Assembly (NCBI RefSeq): GCF_020622065.1
Contig: NZ_JAHRYQ010000002.1
Coordinates: 803,905-867,904 of the forward strand
Length of the DNA: 64,000 nt
From: Geothrix sp.
GTDB lineage: Bacteria > Acidobacteriota > Holophagae > Holophagales > Holophagaceae
Reading direction: 5' to 3'
Shown here: positions 54,039-64,000 of the stretch, one piece after another
How positions within the stretch are numbered: the stretch's first letter is position 1
Layout of the letters: every line of letters starts with the position of its first letter
Notes under the pieces: model-generated
What the model saw: only the letters and a program-made list of their open reading frames with translations
Databases searched by the model: none
Told to the model about the DNA's origin: nothing
Translations under genes and position numbers: made by a program

Positions 54039-54695
54039 ATGTCCAAGCAGCCCCTCGTCCTCGGCCACCGCGGCCTGTCGTCGAAGCATCTGGAGAACAG
54101 CATGGAGGCCTTCCGCGCGGCGCTGGCCGCGGGGATGGACGGCTTCGAGCTCGATGTGCAGCCCACCCGGGATGGCGTCTGCGCCGTGCTGCACGACGAG
54201 GACCTCGCCCGCACGGCCCAGGGGTCGGGCCTCCTCCGCAAAATGAAGTCGGCGGAGCTGCCGCCCCTGAAAAACGGGGAGCCCCTGCCCCGCCTGGCGG
54301 ATGTGCTGGAGCTGCCCGCGAAGCTCATCAATGTCGAGCTGAAGGGCGAGCCCGGCTGGCAGCAGGCCCTGGCCACCGTGGAGGCCGCCGAAGCCCTGGA
54401 CCGCGTGCTGTTCAGCAGCTTCGAGCCCAGCGAAGTGCTCCAGCTCTGGGCCGCCTGCGAGACCGCCCGCTGCGGCTTCCTGTGGGAGACCGACGAGGCC
54501 CTGGACCTCACAGCCGAGGAACTCGCCGACCTGCCTGGGGCCCTATGGTTCCATCCGCCCCTCAAGGCCGTGAAGGCCAAGCCCGACCTCTGGGCGCCCT
54601 ACGCGGACCGCCTGGCCCTCTGGGGCATGAAGACACCCGCCGAGGCCCAGGCTCTGCCCTTCGCGCCTGCCGTGCTGATCGTCGATGGGATCTGA
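54039..54695 (+). CDS. Glycerophosphodiester phosphodiesterase
   Basis: A 218-residue GDPD-type TIM barrel that cleaves glycerophosphodiesters to glycerol 3-phosphate and an alcohol. The catalytic core is GHRGLSSKHLENSMEAF, GFELDVQPTRDGVCAVLHDEDLARTAQG and NVELKGEP, and HRG, ELDVQ and the HDE region are intact. There is no signal peptide, so it is cytoplasmic. GGGAG precedes the ATG, and the end overlaps the next start by 11 bases. Confidence 0.92.
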   Translation: MSKQPLVLGHRGLSSKHLENSMEAFRAALAAGMDGFELDVQPTRDGVCAVLHDEDLARTAQGSGLLRKMKSAELPPLKNGEPLPRLADVLELPAKLINVELKGEPGWQQALATVEAAEALDRVLFSSFEPSEVLQLWAACETARCGFLWETDEALDLTAEELADLPGALWFHPPLKAVKAKPDLWAPYADRLALWGMKTPAEAQALPFAPAVLIVDGI

Positions 54696-55167
54696 AATCC
54701 CGTTCAGCGAGGCGGCGTCAGGCGGTGGCTTGGCACTGGTCTGGCGCAGCCTGGCGAATCTCTGGTTCTTCGGCTGGCTCGGCAATCTCTGGTTCTCCAC
54801 CCTGGCGGACACCGAGGCCGGCCGCAGGCAGGCCAGGCAGGCGGTCGAGGACCACGAGGCCCTGAAGGGTACGCAGCCCTACACCCAGGTGCTCCAGGCC
54901 ATTCTCAACGACCCGCATTACCGGCTGGTGGATCAGGCCCCGGCCCTGGGGGAGCAGGTGCTGATCCATGCGGCTTGCTTCGATGAAACCTGGATCCAGA
55001 TGCGCGGGGCGGCGCTGGACCGGGCCCGCTACCTGCGCCTCTACTGCGTCAGTCGCTTCAAACCTTTTCGGCAGGCCTACACCTTCGATGTGGCCTCTAA
55101 CGAGATCACGCGCCATGTCCTCCCCGGCGCCCAGTGGCATCGCGAGGTCCCCTACGCTTTCTGGTGA
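54685..55167 (+). CDS. Hypothetical protein, 160 aa
   Basis: The family is not recognised. It overlaps the GDPD gene by 11 bases, which suggests co-translation. An N-terminal hydrophobic stretch (LVWRSLANLWFFGWLGNLWF) may form a membrane-associated helix. The remainder is soluble, with strands such as VLIHAACFDETWIQM and ARYLRLYCVSRFKPFRQAYTFDV. The neighbouring kinase converges on it, with 21 bases between the stops. Confidence 0.65.
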   Translation: MGSEIPFSEAASGGGLALVWRSLANLWFFGWLGNLWFSTLADTEAGRRQARQAVEDHEALKGTQPYTQVLQAILNDPHYRLVDQAPALGEQVLIHAACFDETWIQMRGAALDRARYLRLYCVSRFKPFRQAYTFDVASNEITRHVLPGAQWHREVPYAFW

Positions 55168-55188
55168 GACTCCGGCCCAACCGTCTCG

Positions 55189-56976
<1,788 letters not shown>

Positions 56977-57102
56977 ATCGCGACCTCTCGGCATGTCCCA
57001 AGGTGGGCAAGTATAGGCCGCTCGAACGGATAATCGCCGTCCAGAATGGTTTTGTTTGCAGATGTTTGATTTTAGAGCCGTTGGAAAGGTGGATGAGGTG
57101 CC

Positions 57103-58368
57103 CTAAGCCAACCGTCGCTTCAAGGCCTCGGTCTCCGCCGCCAAGGGTTCGCTGAGCAGGGGCTTGGCCAGCAGGTCGCTGAGGGTCCTGGGCAGGGGGA
57201 TCTCGCGACCCAGGGCCGGGGTCAGGGCTTCGCGGAATTTCGCCGGATGGGCTGTGGCCAGGAAGAGGCCCTGCTCCCCGGGGCGCAGGTGGGCCCGGAG
57301 CACGGCGCAGGCCACGGCGCCGTGGGGATCGGCCAGGTAGCCCGCGCCATCCAAGGCGACCACGGTCGCCATCGTCTCCGCATCCGTGCAGCTGCCCCAG
57401 CGCAGGGCCGCCACCATGCCCCCGTGGTCGCCTCCGAACCGCGTGAAGATGCGTTCCCAGTTGCTGGGCGAGCCCACATCCATGGCGTTGGAGAGGGTGG
57501 CCACGGAGGGTCGGGGCCGGTAGGTGCCGGTGTCCAGGTAGTCGGGCACCACGCGGTTGGCGTTGGTGGCGGCCACGAAGGCGTGGATGGGGGCGCCCAT
57601 GGCCTGGGCCATCAGGCCCGCATAAAGGTTGCCGAAGTTGCCACTGGGCACGGACACCACCAGGGGCCCGGGGTCGGCCTGGGCCACAGCCTCGAAGTAG
57701 TACAGCGTCTGGGCCAGCAGCCGCGCGATGTTGATGCTGTTGGCCGAGGTCAGGCCCAATCGGGACACCTGCTCGGCGTCCTCGAAGGCCCCCTTCACCA
57801 GCCGCTGGCAGTCGTCGAAGGAACCGGCCACCGCCAGGGCGAGCACATTGCCGCCGCAGGTGGCGAACTGGCGCTCCTGCAGGGGGGACACACGGCCTGC
57901 CGGATAGAGCACCACCACCCGCACGCCCGGCAATCCCTGAAAGGCCTGGGCCACGGCAGCGCCCGTGTCGCCGGAGGTGGCCGTGAGCACCGTGCGGGGG
58001 CGGTCCCCGGCGCCCAGGGCCAGCACCCGCGCCAGGAAGCGCGCGCCGAAATCCTTGAAGGCCAGCGTGGGCCCGTGGAAGAGTTCCAGCGCCGAGAGGC
58101 GATCGCCCACCTTCACCCGAGGCGCGGGAAAGGTGAAGGCGGATCGCGCCAGCATCTCGACCACGGAACGGGGGAATTCCTCGCCCAGCAGGCGATGGAG
58201 GATCTCCGTCGCGCGCGAGGGGAAATCCAGCTTCAGCAGCTCGGAAACATCCGGAAAGCGCGGGAGCTCCACCGGCACGAAGAGGCCGCCATCGGGAGCC
58301 AGGCCCGCCTGCACGGCCGCCATGAAGGTCGCGTGAAGCCCGGGGGTGCGGGTGCTGACGAGCTTCAT
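57103..58368 (-). CDS. thrC: Threonine synthase
   Basis: A 421-residue PLP enzyme that converts O-phosphohomoserine to threonine. Motifs are LFHGPTLAFKDFGARFLARVL (PLP lysine in FKDF), TATSGDTGAAVA, SANSINIARLLAQTLYYF and VPSGNFGN. The ATG overlaps the thrB stop (ATGA), so it is the last gene of thrA-thrB-thrC. Confidence 0.96.
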   Translation of the reverse strand: MKLVSTRTPGLHATFMAAVQAGLAPDGGLFVPVELPRFPDVSELLKLDFPSRATEILHRLLGEEFPRSVVEMLARSAFTFPAPRVKVGDRLSALELFHGPTLAFKDFGARFLARVLALGAGDRPRTVLTATSGDTGAAVAQAFQGLPGVRVVVLYPAGRVSPLQERQFATCGGNVLALAVAGSFDDCQRLVKGAFEDAEQVSRLGLTSANSINIARLLAQTLYYFEAVAQADPGPLVVSVPSGNFGNLYAGLMAQAMGAPIHAFVAATNANRVVPDYLDTGTYRPRPSVATLSNAMDVGSPSNWERIFTRFGGDHGGMVAALRWGSCTDAETMATVVALDGAGYLADPHGAVACAVLRAHLRPGEQGLFLATAHPAKFREALTPALGREIPLPRTLSDLLAKPLLSEPLAAETEALKRRLA

Positions 58369-59381
58369 GGCCGGACCTCGCACCGCGAGGACCGGAACCC
58401 GGCCGGCAGCACCCGGGCCCCTTCCGGATCCAACGCGCAGACCCAGCCCTGGCTGGCCAGCCCCGCCCCCTCGAAGGCCCCGCGAATGGCCTCAGCGATG
58501 GCCAGGGCCTGGGTTTCATCCTCGGCCACCGCGAAGACGGAGGGCCCCGACCCCGACAGGCTGCAGCCGAGGGCGCCCAGGCGCCTCGCCGCTGCCTGCG
58601 CCGCCCGGAAGCCCGGCACCAGCGGCGCGCGGTGCACCTCCACCAGGGGATCCCGCAGGCACCGCCCGAGCAGCGCACGGTCCCCACTGTGCAGGGCCTG
58701 CACCAGCCCGGTGAGGTTGCCCGCGAAGGCCACCGTCTCGGGCCACCCCGGGTGCTCGGGCAGGACGCGACGGCTGTCCGCCGTGGACAGCCGGAGCTCG
58801 GGATGCACCACCACCATCAGCAGGTCCGCGGGCCAGGGCAGGCGCCGGGCGGCGGCTTTCCCCTCCCGGCCCGGCACCACCAGCTGGAGCCCGCCCAGCA
58901 GCGAGGGCACCACATTGTCGAGGTGGATGCCGCCGCTGGTGGAACCCTCCGCCTGCCCCGCCAAGTCCAGCAGCTCGGGCACGCTGAGCGGATCGCCGCA
59001 CAGGGCCTGGAGCCCGACCAGCGTCGCCACGATGGAGCTGGCGCTGGATCCCAGACCGCTGGCCACGGGAAGGCACTTCTCCAGGGTGATGGCGAAGGGT
59101 CCGGCCCCGCCGCCCCCCGCGCGCAGGGCCGCCAGGAAGAGGTCGCGGGCCTTCAGGGCGAGGTTGGGCCGGGGATCGTCCGCCAACGCGGTGGCGAAGG
59201 GACCCGTCACCCGGAAGGAGTCGTTCTCGGCGGGCGCGATGGATACGAGGTCCCCGAGCAGGCTGCCGTCCAGCGGCGCCAGCGCCGCGCCCAGCAGGTC
59301 GAATCCCGCGGCCACATTGCCGATGCTGGCAGGGGCGAAGGCCACCACGCCTTCAGAAGATGGATCAGAGGACCTCGTCAT
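58365..59381 (-). CDS. thrB: Homoserine kinase
   Basis: A 338-residue GHMP kinase that phosphorylates homoserine. The substrate and ATP loops are FAPASIGNVAAGFDLLGAAL and LEKCLPVASGLGSSASSIVATL, with a C-terminal LGCSLSGSGPSVFAVA. The start overlaps the thrA stop (TGATG), and its stop overlaps the thrC start, so the three genes are translationally coupled. Confidence 0.95.
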   Translation of the reverse strand: MTRSSDPSSEGVVAFAPASIGNVAAGFDLLGAALAPLDGSLLGDLVSIAPAENDSFRVTGPFATALADDPRPNLALKARDLFLAALRAGGGGAGPFAITLEKCLPVASGLGSSASSIVATLVGLQALCGDPLSVPELLDLAGQAEGSTSGGIHLDNVVPSLLGGLQLVVPGREGKAAARRLPWPADLLMVVVHPELRLSTADSRRVLPEHPGWPETVAFAGNLTGLVQALHSGDRALLGRCLRDPLVEVHRAPLVPGFRAAQAAARRLGALGCSLSGSGPSVFAVAEDETQALAIAEAIRGAFEGAGLASQGWVCALDPEGARVLPAGFRSSRCEVRP

Positions 59382-61858
59382 CAGCGCCTCCGGGCCGGGC
59401 GGGCCCCGGGGGGCACCAGGCGCAGGATGTCGGCCAGCACGCCGGCGGCCGTCACTTCGGCGCCGGCTCCATATCCGCGGATGACCATGGGATGGGGCTG
59501 GTAGCGCTCTGTCAGCAGGGCCAGGGCATTCTCGCCGCCCTTGATGGCGATGAAGGGGTGCTCGGCGTCCACGGGCAGGAGGCCCACACGACACCCCTGG
59601 TCCGACAGGGAACCCACATAGCGGAGGGTCTTCCCTTCAGCCTTCAGGGCCGCCAGCCGCTCGCGGAAGGGGGCGTCCAGCTGGGGCAGACGGGCCAGGA
59701 AGGCGGGGATGTCGCCGCTGGCATCGAAGTCCGCGGGCAGCAGGCCTTCCACCGCCACATCCTCGAGCTCCAGTTCCAGGCCCAGCTCCCGGGCCAGGAT
59801 GAGCAGCTTGCGCGCCACATCCATGCCGCTGAGGTCGTCGCGGGGATCAGGTTCGGTGAAGCCGCTGTCCTTGGCCCGGTGCACGGCTTCGGACAAGGCC
59901 ACGCCTTCGCCCAGCAGGCCGAGGATGTACGACATGGAGCCCGACAGGATGCCTTCCGCCCTCAGCACGCGGTCGCCGGTGAGCACCAGGTTCTTCACCG
60001 TGTCGATGATGGGCAGGCCCGCGCCCACATTGGCCTCGTAGAGGAACCGCAAGCCGCGGCGCGACGACCGTTCACGCAGCTCGCGGTAGAAGGCCTGGGA
60101 GCTGCTGTTCGCCTTCTTGTTGGCGGCCACCACATGGAACCCGGCCTCGAACAGATCCGGGTACCGGGCTGCCAGCTCGCCACTGGTGCTGCAATCCACC
60201 AGCACCGACAGGGCCGGAGGCCCCCCGCGCACGGTCTCGATGAGCCGCTCCAGATCCATCGGTTCACCCAGGACCAGGTCCTCGCGCCAGCGTGTGAGGT
60301 CGAGGCCCGCCGCATCCATTTTCATGCGGCGGCTGGTGGCGATGGTCGTCACGCGGAGATCCAGTCCCTGGGCCAGCAGCCGTTCATGCTGCCGGTGGAT
60401 CTGTCCCAGCAGGCTGCCGCCCACATTCCCGGCGCCGAGCAGATGGACATCCACCACCACCCGGGTCTGGAAGAAGCGCCGGTGGATGTGGGCCAGGGCC
60501 CGGGCCCCATCGCCCTCCTCCACCACCGCCGAGATGATGCGCTCGCTGGCACCCTGGGCGATGGCCACCACATTGCAGCCCACTTCGGCCAGGGCCTCGA
60601 AGAAGGTGCCAGCCACCCCCGGCCGGGTGCGCATGCCATCCCCCACGATGCTCAGCACCGCGAGGCCCTCGCGCAGGGCCACCGGATCCATGAAGCCCGC
60701 CGACAATTCCGCGGGGAAGGCCTCCTCGATGGCGGCCACCGCGGCGGGACCATCCGCCCGGCGCACAGCAAAGCAGATGGAGAGCTCGGACGAACTCTGG
60801 GTGATGAGCACGACGGAGATGCCCCTGCGGGCCAGGGCGCCGAACACGCGCCCGGCGATGCCCGGCACGCCGGGCATGCCGGGGCCCGTCAGGTTCACCA
60901 CCGAGAGGTCGCGCAGGAAGGACAGCCCCCGCACCCCACTGGGCGGCGGCGGCACCTCGCCGCGGATCACCGTGCCGGGGTGGGCCGGGTCGAAGCTGCT
61001 GCACACCCGCACCGGGATGCCGCGTTCCCGCACCGGGGGAATGGTCTTCGGGTGCAGCACCTTGGCCCCGAAGAAGGACAGCTCCATGGCCTCCTCGAAG
61101 CTCGCCTCCGGCAGCGGGAAGGCCTCAGGCACCAGGGTGGGATCGGCGCTGTAGAGGCCGGCCACATTGGTCCAGATCTCCAGCAGCTCCGCGCCGAGGG
61201 CGGCGGCGGCCAGGGCGGCGCTGTGGTCCGAGCCGCCCCGGCCCAACGAGAGGATGCGCCCCTGCCCATCGCCGCCGAAGAAGCCCGGCAGCACCCAGAG
61301 CCCGCCCTCCGCGGCCTTCACGGCGGCGAAGCCCGCCTCGATGTCCGCACTGCGCGGCCGGGCCTGGAGCGGATCGCCCTCCACCTTGATGTGCGCCACA
61401 GGATCGAGGTACCGGGGGGCGAGGCCGCGGGCTTTCAGCAGCCCCAGCAAAATGGCGCCGGCCGCCCGTTCACCCAGGCTGGAGACTTGCGCCAGCACCG
61501 AGGGCGGGCCCTCCTCCAGCAGGGCCATGCCCTGCAACAGGCGGCGCCCGAGCCCTTCGAGGGCGTCCAGCTCCTCACGCACCGGAACCGCCTCGGGTCC
61601 CAGATCCCCCGCCAGCTCCGTCACCACCTCGGCGTGCCGCGCCCGGAAGGTGGCGATGAGCCGATCCGCCTCCTCCCGGTCGGGCACGCGCCCCCCGTGC
61701 AGCAGCAGGTTGGTGATCCCCGCCATGGCGGAGGCCACCACGCAGACGCGGTGGGTGGCGCGAGCGGCGGCCACCAGGTCGGCCACGGTGCGGAACCGGC
61801 CCGCCCCGGCCAGGCTGGTGCCGCCGAACTTCATGACTCTGATGGCGGGGGCGGGCAT
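59381..61858 (-). CDS. thrA: Bifunctional aspartokinase/homoserine dehydrogenase
   Basis: An 825-residue fusion covering the first and third steps from aspartate to threonine and methionine. The kinase half begins [15 protein letters not shown] and has [36 protein letters not shown] in outline. Two ACT-type repeats follow at about 300-460 ([25 protein letters not shown] and [19 protein letters not shown]). The dehydrogenase half has [21 protein letters not shown] and [10 protein letters not shown] with [25 protein letters not shown] 61858 is chosen for GGAG. An attenuator with Met/Thr-rich leader precedes it. Confidence 0.95.
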   Translation of the reverse strand: MPAPAIRVMKFGGTSLAGAGRFRTVADLVAAARATHRVCVVASAMAGITNLLLHGGRVPDREEADRLIATFRARHAEVVTELAGDLGPEAVPVREELDALEGLGRRLLQGMALLEEGPPSVLAQVSSLGERAAGAILLGLLKARGLAPRYLDPVAHIKVEGDPLQARPRSADIEAGFAAVKAAEGGLWVLPGFFGGDGQGRILSLGRGGSDHSAALAAAALGAELLEIWTNVAGLYSADPTLVPEAFPLPEASFEEAMELSFFGAKVLHPKTIPPVRERGIPVRVCSSFDPAHPGTVIRGEVPPPPSGVRGLSFLRDLSVVNLTGPGMPGVPGIAGRVFGALARRGISVVLITQSSSELSICFAVRRADGPAAVAAIEEAFPAELSAGFMDPVALREGLAVLSIVGDGMRTRPGVAGTFFEALAEVGCNVVAIAQGASERIISAVVEEGDGARALAHIHRRFFQTRVVVDVHLLGAGNVGGSLLGQIHRQHERLLAQGLDLRVTTIATSRRMKMDAAGLDLTRWREDLVLGEPMDLERLIETVRGGPPALSVLVDCSTSGELAARYPDLFEAGFHVVAANKKANSSSQAFYRELRERSSRRGLRFLYEANVGAGLPIIDTVKNLVLTGDRVLRAEGILSGSMSYILGLLGEGVALSEAVHRAKDSGFTEPDPRDDLSGMDVARKLLILARELGLELELEDVAVEGLLPADFDASGDIPAFLARLPQLDAPFRERLAALKAEGKTLRYVGSLSDQGCRVGLLPVDAEHPFIAIKGGENALALLTERYQPHPMVIRGYGAGAEVTAAGVLADILRLVPPGARPARRR

Positions 61859-61882
61859 GAGGGCTCCGGGGAAGAACAAAAA

Positions 61883-61957
61883 AGCCCCGCGTGGGATACG
61901 CGGGGCTGAGTCTGAGGGTTGGAAATCAGGTCAGGTGCCCCGCACGCCGGTGGGCGT
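61883..61957 (-). promoter_or_regulatory. Transcription attenuator of thrABC
   Basis: The terminator is AGCCCCGCG/CGCGGGGCT (61899-61907 with 61883-61891) with a 7-base loop and a six-T run. Its 5' arm GCCCCGC can instead pair with GCGGGGC at 61937-61943, inside the end of the leader peptide, giving an antiterminator. That segment is adjacent to a small ACGCC/GGCGT hairpin (61944-61957) over the last Thr codons. This is the usual 1:2, 2:3, 3:4 scheme, in which stalling at Met/Thr codons would permit readthrough. Confidence 0.78.
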
Positions 61958-62068
61958 ATTGGTCATGCCAGTCATGCCGGTCATGGCAAACAAGTGGACG
62001 GACCCCACGCCGGTCGTGCCGGCGGGCCCGAAGGCCGTGGGGTTCATCGAAATCGTCATGTCCGACAT
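61931..62068 (-). CDS. thrL: Met/Thr-rich leader peptide of the thr operon
   Basis: A 45-codon frame ends 24 bases before the terminator stem. Residues 29-45 are MTGMTGMTNTPTGVRGT, three Met and six Thr in seventeen; overall there are ten Thr and six Met. An AGGA-like sequence lies just before the ATG at 62068, with tight spacing, so a later ATG (62046) could be the real start. The Thr/Met content fits control of the aspartate pathway, whose ThrA product feeds both amino acids. The known E. coli leader uses Thr and Ile instead. Confidence 0.72.
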   Translation of the reverse strand: MSDMTISMNPTAFGPAGTTGVGSVHLFAMTGMTGMTNTPTGVRGT

Positions 62069-62090
62069 CTTCCTGGAAGCCGCCTGAATG

Positions 62091-63380
62091 TCAACCCTGT
62101 TCCCCCGCCGGCCGGCCCTTCACCCGGCGCCCCAGCGCCAGGCTGCTGCCCAGCCAGAGGCCCGAGCAGCCCACGGCCGCCAATCCCACCGGAATGGCGA
62201 GCGCCACGAGGGCCGTGGGCGCCCACACGCCCAGCAGGTCGCCGCCCCGGTAGACGAAAGTGTCGATGAAGGGCTTCGACTTGTAGCGTTCTTCCGGGCC
62301 CAGCGGAATGTAGAGGATCTCGCGGGCCGGCCGGTCCACGGCATAGTGCAGGCCACGGCGCAGCACCTGGAAGAGCGCCATCATGCCGAAGGTGGGCCAG
62401 ATCCACAGGGCGCCGAAGCCCAGCAGGCTCAGCACGGGGAGAATGGACAGCACCACCGGGATGCCCAGTCCCGTCAGGAGGCGGCCGGTGAGGAAGACCT
62501 GGGTCGCCAGGGTGAGCACATTCACCCAGAGGTCGATGCGGGCGAAGGCCGCCGTGCGGGCGGCGGTGCCGCTGAAGGTCCGTTCGACGATGGCGCCCTG
62601 CTGCAGGTAGAGGAAGGTGCTGGTGATGGTGAAGAGCAGCATGTAGGCGCAGATGAGCTGCAGGTAGCGCGATTTCGCGATGAGCTTGAGCCCCTCCAGG
62701 GGGCCGGGTCCGGGCTCCCGCTCGCCGTGGGCCTGGTCGCCCAGGCGGAAGATGGCCGCCAGGCGCCCCACGCACTGCACCGCCAACTCCAGCGTCAGCA
62801 TCGACAGCAGCAGCAGCGACAGGGGATCCACCTTCAGGGGGAGACCCCCCAGCGTGAAGCCCTTGGTGAGGGCCCCCGTGAGGGCGGCCCCGGCGATGGC
62901 GCCCAGGGTGCCGCCCGTGGCGATGAAGCCGAAGAGGCGCTTGCCCTGGGTCTGGGTCCACACATCCGACATCAGGCCCCAGAACACCGAGACCACGAAG
63001 AGGTTGAAGACGCTGAGCCAAATGTAGAAGGCGTAGCCCAGGGCCGCGCCGCCGCGGTGGGGCAGGAAGCGGAAGGCCAGGAAGAAGGCCAGCATGTTCA
63101 GCCCGAAGAAGCGGTAGGCCCATGGGATGAACCGCCGGCGCGGCAGCTTCGACACCAGGGCCGCGAAGGCCGGGTTCGCCAGCGCCATGGCCAGCAGGGT
63201 GCCCGTCATCAGCCAGGGCAGCTTGTCCGCCCCCCGGGCGATGCCGATGGCCTCGCGGACGGGCCGCAGCAGGTAGAAGCCGAAGAGCAGCAGGAAGAAA
63301 TACAGGGTCGACCAGAGCAGAGCCGGGGCTTCACCCTCGTCGAGCATCACCAGGCGTCGGAGGAGGCGGGCGGGCGTCAT
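62091..63380 (-). CDS. NTP/NDP exchange transporter-like MFS protein
   Basis: A 429-residue protein with about eleven to twelve TMs. It resembles the ATP/ADP translocase-like MFS family of bacteria, with LLRPVREAIGIARGADKLPWL near the start and DRPAREILYIPLGPEERYKSKPFIDTFVYRGGDLLGVWAP near the end. Free-living members have unknown substrates. ATG 63380 is chosen over upstream starts. Its stop lies inside the TTGACA-like sequence before the thr leader. Confidence 0.82.
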   Translation of the reverse strand: MTPARLLRRLVMLDEGEAPALLWSTLYFFLLLFGFYLLRPVREAIGIARGADKLPWLMTGTLLAMALANPAFAALVSKLPRRRFIPWAYRFFGLNMLAFFLAFRFLPHRGGAALGYAFYIWLSVFNLFVVSVFWGLMSDVWTQTQGKRLFGFIATGGTLGAIAGAALTGALTKGFTLGGLPLKVDPLSLLLLSMLTLELAVQCVGRLAAIFRLGDQAHGEREPGPGPLEGLKLIAKSRYLQLICAYMLLFTITSTFLYLQQGAIVERTFSGTAARTAAFARIDLWVNVLTLATQVFLTGRLLTGLGIPVVLSILPVLSLLGFGALWIWPTFGMMALFQVLRRGLHYAVDRPAREILYIPLGPEERYKSKPFIDTFVYRGGDLLGVWAPTALVALAIPVGLAAVGCSGLWLGSSLALGRRVKGRPAGEQG

Positions 63381-63400
63381 GGGCGGTCCGGAAAAGGCAG

Positions 63401-63428
63401 TTGCATGGATGTCTGAAAAGAGTATATA
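63401..63428 (+). promoter_or_regulatory. Promoter of the epimerase-like gene
   Basis: TTGCAT (63401-63406), a 16-base spacer, then TATATA (63423-63428), about 45 bases before the ATG. An AT-rich island in otherwise GC-rich DNA. Confidence 0.55.
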
Positions 63429-63472
63429 TCGATTCACGAGGTATCAATCCCAGCCCATCGACCGGAGGTCCC

Positions 63473-64000
63473 ATGACCGTCACCCGCCGTGAGTTCATCC
63501 AGTGGTCCGCCGCCGCCACCGCCCTGGCGGCCACGGGGCTCGACCTCTCCGCCGCGCCCGCCGAGAAGGCCGCCCCCAAGAAGATCCTCATCCTGGGCGG
63601 CACAGGCTTCCTCGGCCCCGCCACCATCGAAGCCGCCCAGGCCCGCGGTCACCAGGTGACGATGTTCAACCGCGGCAAGACGCGGCCCGACCTCTTCCCC
63701 GGCGTGGAGAAGCTGCACGGCGACCGTGATCCCAAGAAGGGCGAGGGCCTGAAGGCGCTCGAGGGCCGGAGCTGGGATGCCGTCATCGACAACAGCGCCT
63801 ACTACCCGAGGATGGTGGCGGCCTCCGCGGGCCTGCTGGCCCCGCACGCGAAGCAGTATCTGATCATCTCCAGCATCAGCGCCTACAAGGAGCCGAACCC
63901 CGAGAACGGAACCGAGGATGCGCCCCTGGCCACCATGACCGACCCCACGGTCGAGTCCATGGGGAAGGACTACGCGAACTACGGGGCCCTGAAGGCCCTG
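63473..64000 (+). CDS. Tat-exported NAD-dependent epimerase/dehydratase-like protein, 3'-truncated
   Basis: The frame begins at ATG 63473 behind GGAGG and runs off the window end (176 codons seen). A twin-arginine signal (VTRREFIQWSAAATALAATG) is followed by the Rossmann start KILILGGTGFLGPATIEAAQARGHQVTMFNRGKT and then DAVIDNSAYYPRMVAASAGLL and YLIISSISAY. An extended-SDR fold with a Tat signal is uncommon but recurrent among atypical SDR proteins of unknown substrate. Confidence 0.85.
   Translation, partial: MTVTRREFIQWSAAATALAATGLDLSAAPAEKAAPKKILILGGTGFLGPATIEAAQARGHQVTMFNRGKTRPDLFPGVEKLHGDRDPKKGEGLKALEGRSWDAVIDNSAYYPRMVAASAGLLAPHAKQYLIISSISAYKEPNPENGTEDAPLATMTDPTVESMGKDYANYGALKAL

Overview
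This is a strongly GC-rich window with densely packed bacterial genes. It has no insertion sequences, prophage or CRISPR arrays. The gene content suggests a Gram-negative anaerobe or facultative anaerobe capable of extracellular electron transfer: three tandem OmcA/MtrC-type decaheme lipoproteins, an outer-membrane porin with multiheme lipoproteins, system II cytochrome c assembly (CcsBA), pyruvate:ferredoxin oxidoreductase, NfnAB, and indolepyruvate oxidoreductase with an ADP-forming acyl-CoA synthetase. This combination resembles Geothrix/Holophagae (Acidobacteriota). That assignment is inferred from gene content only, because no 16S rRNA lies in the window.

Layout. 1-3.7 kb: the end of moaA, an isoaspartyl peptidase/asparaginase, pheA with a Phe-rich leader-peptide attenuator, and an unknown gene. 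3.8-6.4 kb: a CHASE-PAS hybrid histidine kinase. 6.5-14 kb: a hemerythrin-NfnA-NfnB fusion, pyruvate:ferredoxin oxidoreductase and a dihydroorotate dehydrogenase-like protein. 14.1-15.3 kb: two convergent Rrf2 regulators. 15.4-30.6 kb (all minus strand): the electron-transfer island, with porin, two multiheme lipoproteins, three decaheme cytochromes, two small helix-hairpin-helix proteins and CcsBA. 31.1-35.5 kb: iorA-iorB-acyl-CoA synthetase (ADP-forming). 35.6-44.3 kb: a possible unconventional nitrate-reductase-like locus, with YwiC-like protein, Rrf2, cytochrome-b-like membrane protein, molybdopterin oxidoreductase, four-cluster ferredoxin, Tat-type Rieske protein, a two-TM protein, HPP-family permease, moeA and a Crp/Fnr regulator. 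44.5-49.2 kb: EF-P, tRNA-Val, an aminotransferase, a YeiH permease, a gamma carbonic anhydrase-like protein and a PseG-like protein. 49.3-52.6 kb: rplM-rpsI-rpsB-tsf-pyrH. 52.7-57 kb: a GlcD-like oxidase, a GDPD phosphodiesterase, an unknown protein and a second hybrid kinase. 57.1-62.1 kb: thrA-thrB-thrC behind a Met/Thr-rich leader attenuator. 62.1-64 kb: a nucleotide-transporter-like protein and the start of a Tat-exported epimerase-like protein.

How the parts connect. Carbon oxidation (PFOR, IorAB) yields reduced ferredoxin. NfnAB links ferredoxin to NADH and NADPH. The membrane Mo/FeS/Rieske locus and the porin-cytochrome island are candidate terminal electron outlets. The Crp/Fnr protein keeps the R-E-x3-R recognition-helix residues of Crp. 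Sites of the form TGTGA-N6-TCAC/GCAC lie upstream of its own gene, an rrf2 gene, two decaheme cytochrome genes, the hemerythrin-Nfn gene and (three times) iorA, which suggests a local redox regulon. The most notable points are this site family, the two ribosome-mediated attenuators, a decayed rrf2 copy with its promoter upstream of a decaheme gene, and the unusual Mo/Rieske/HPP locus.
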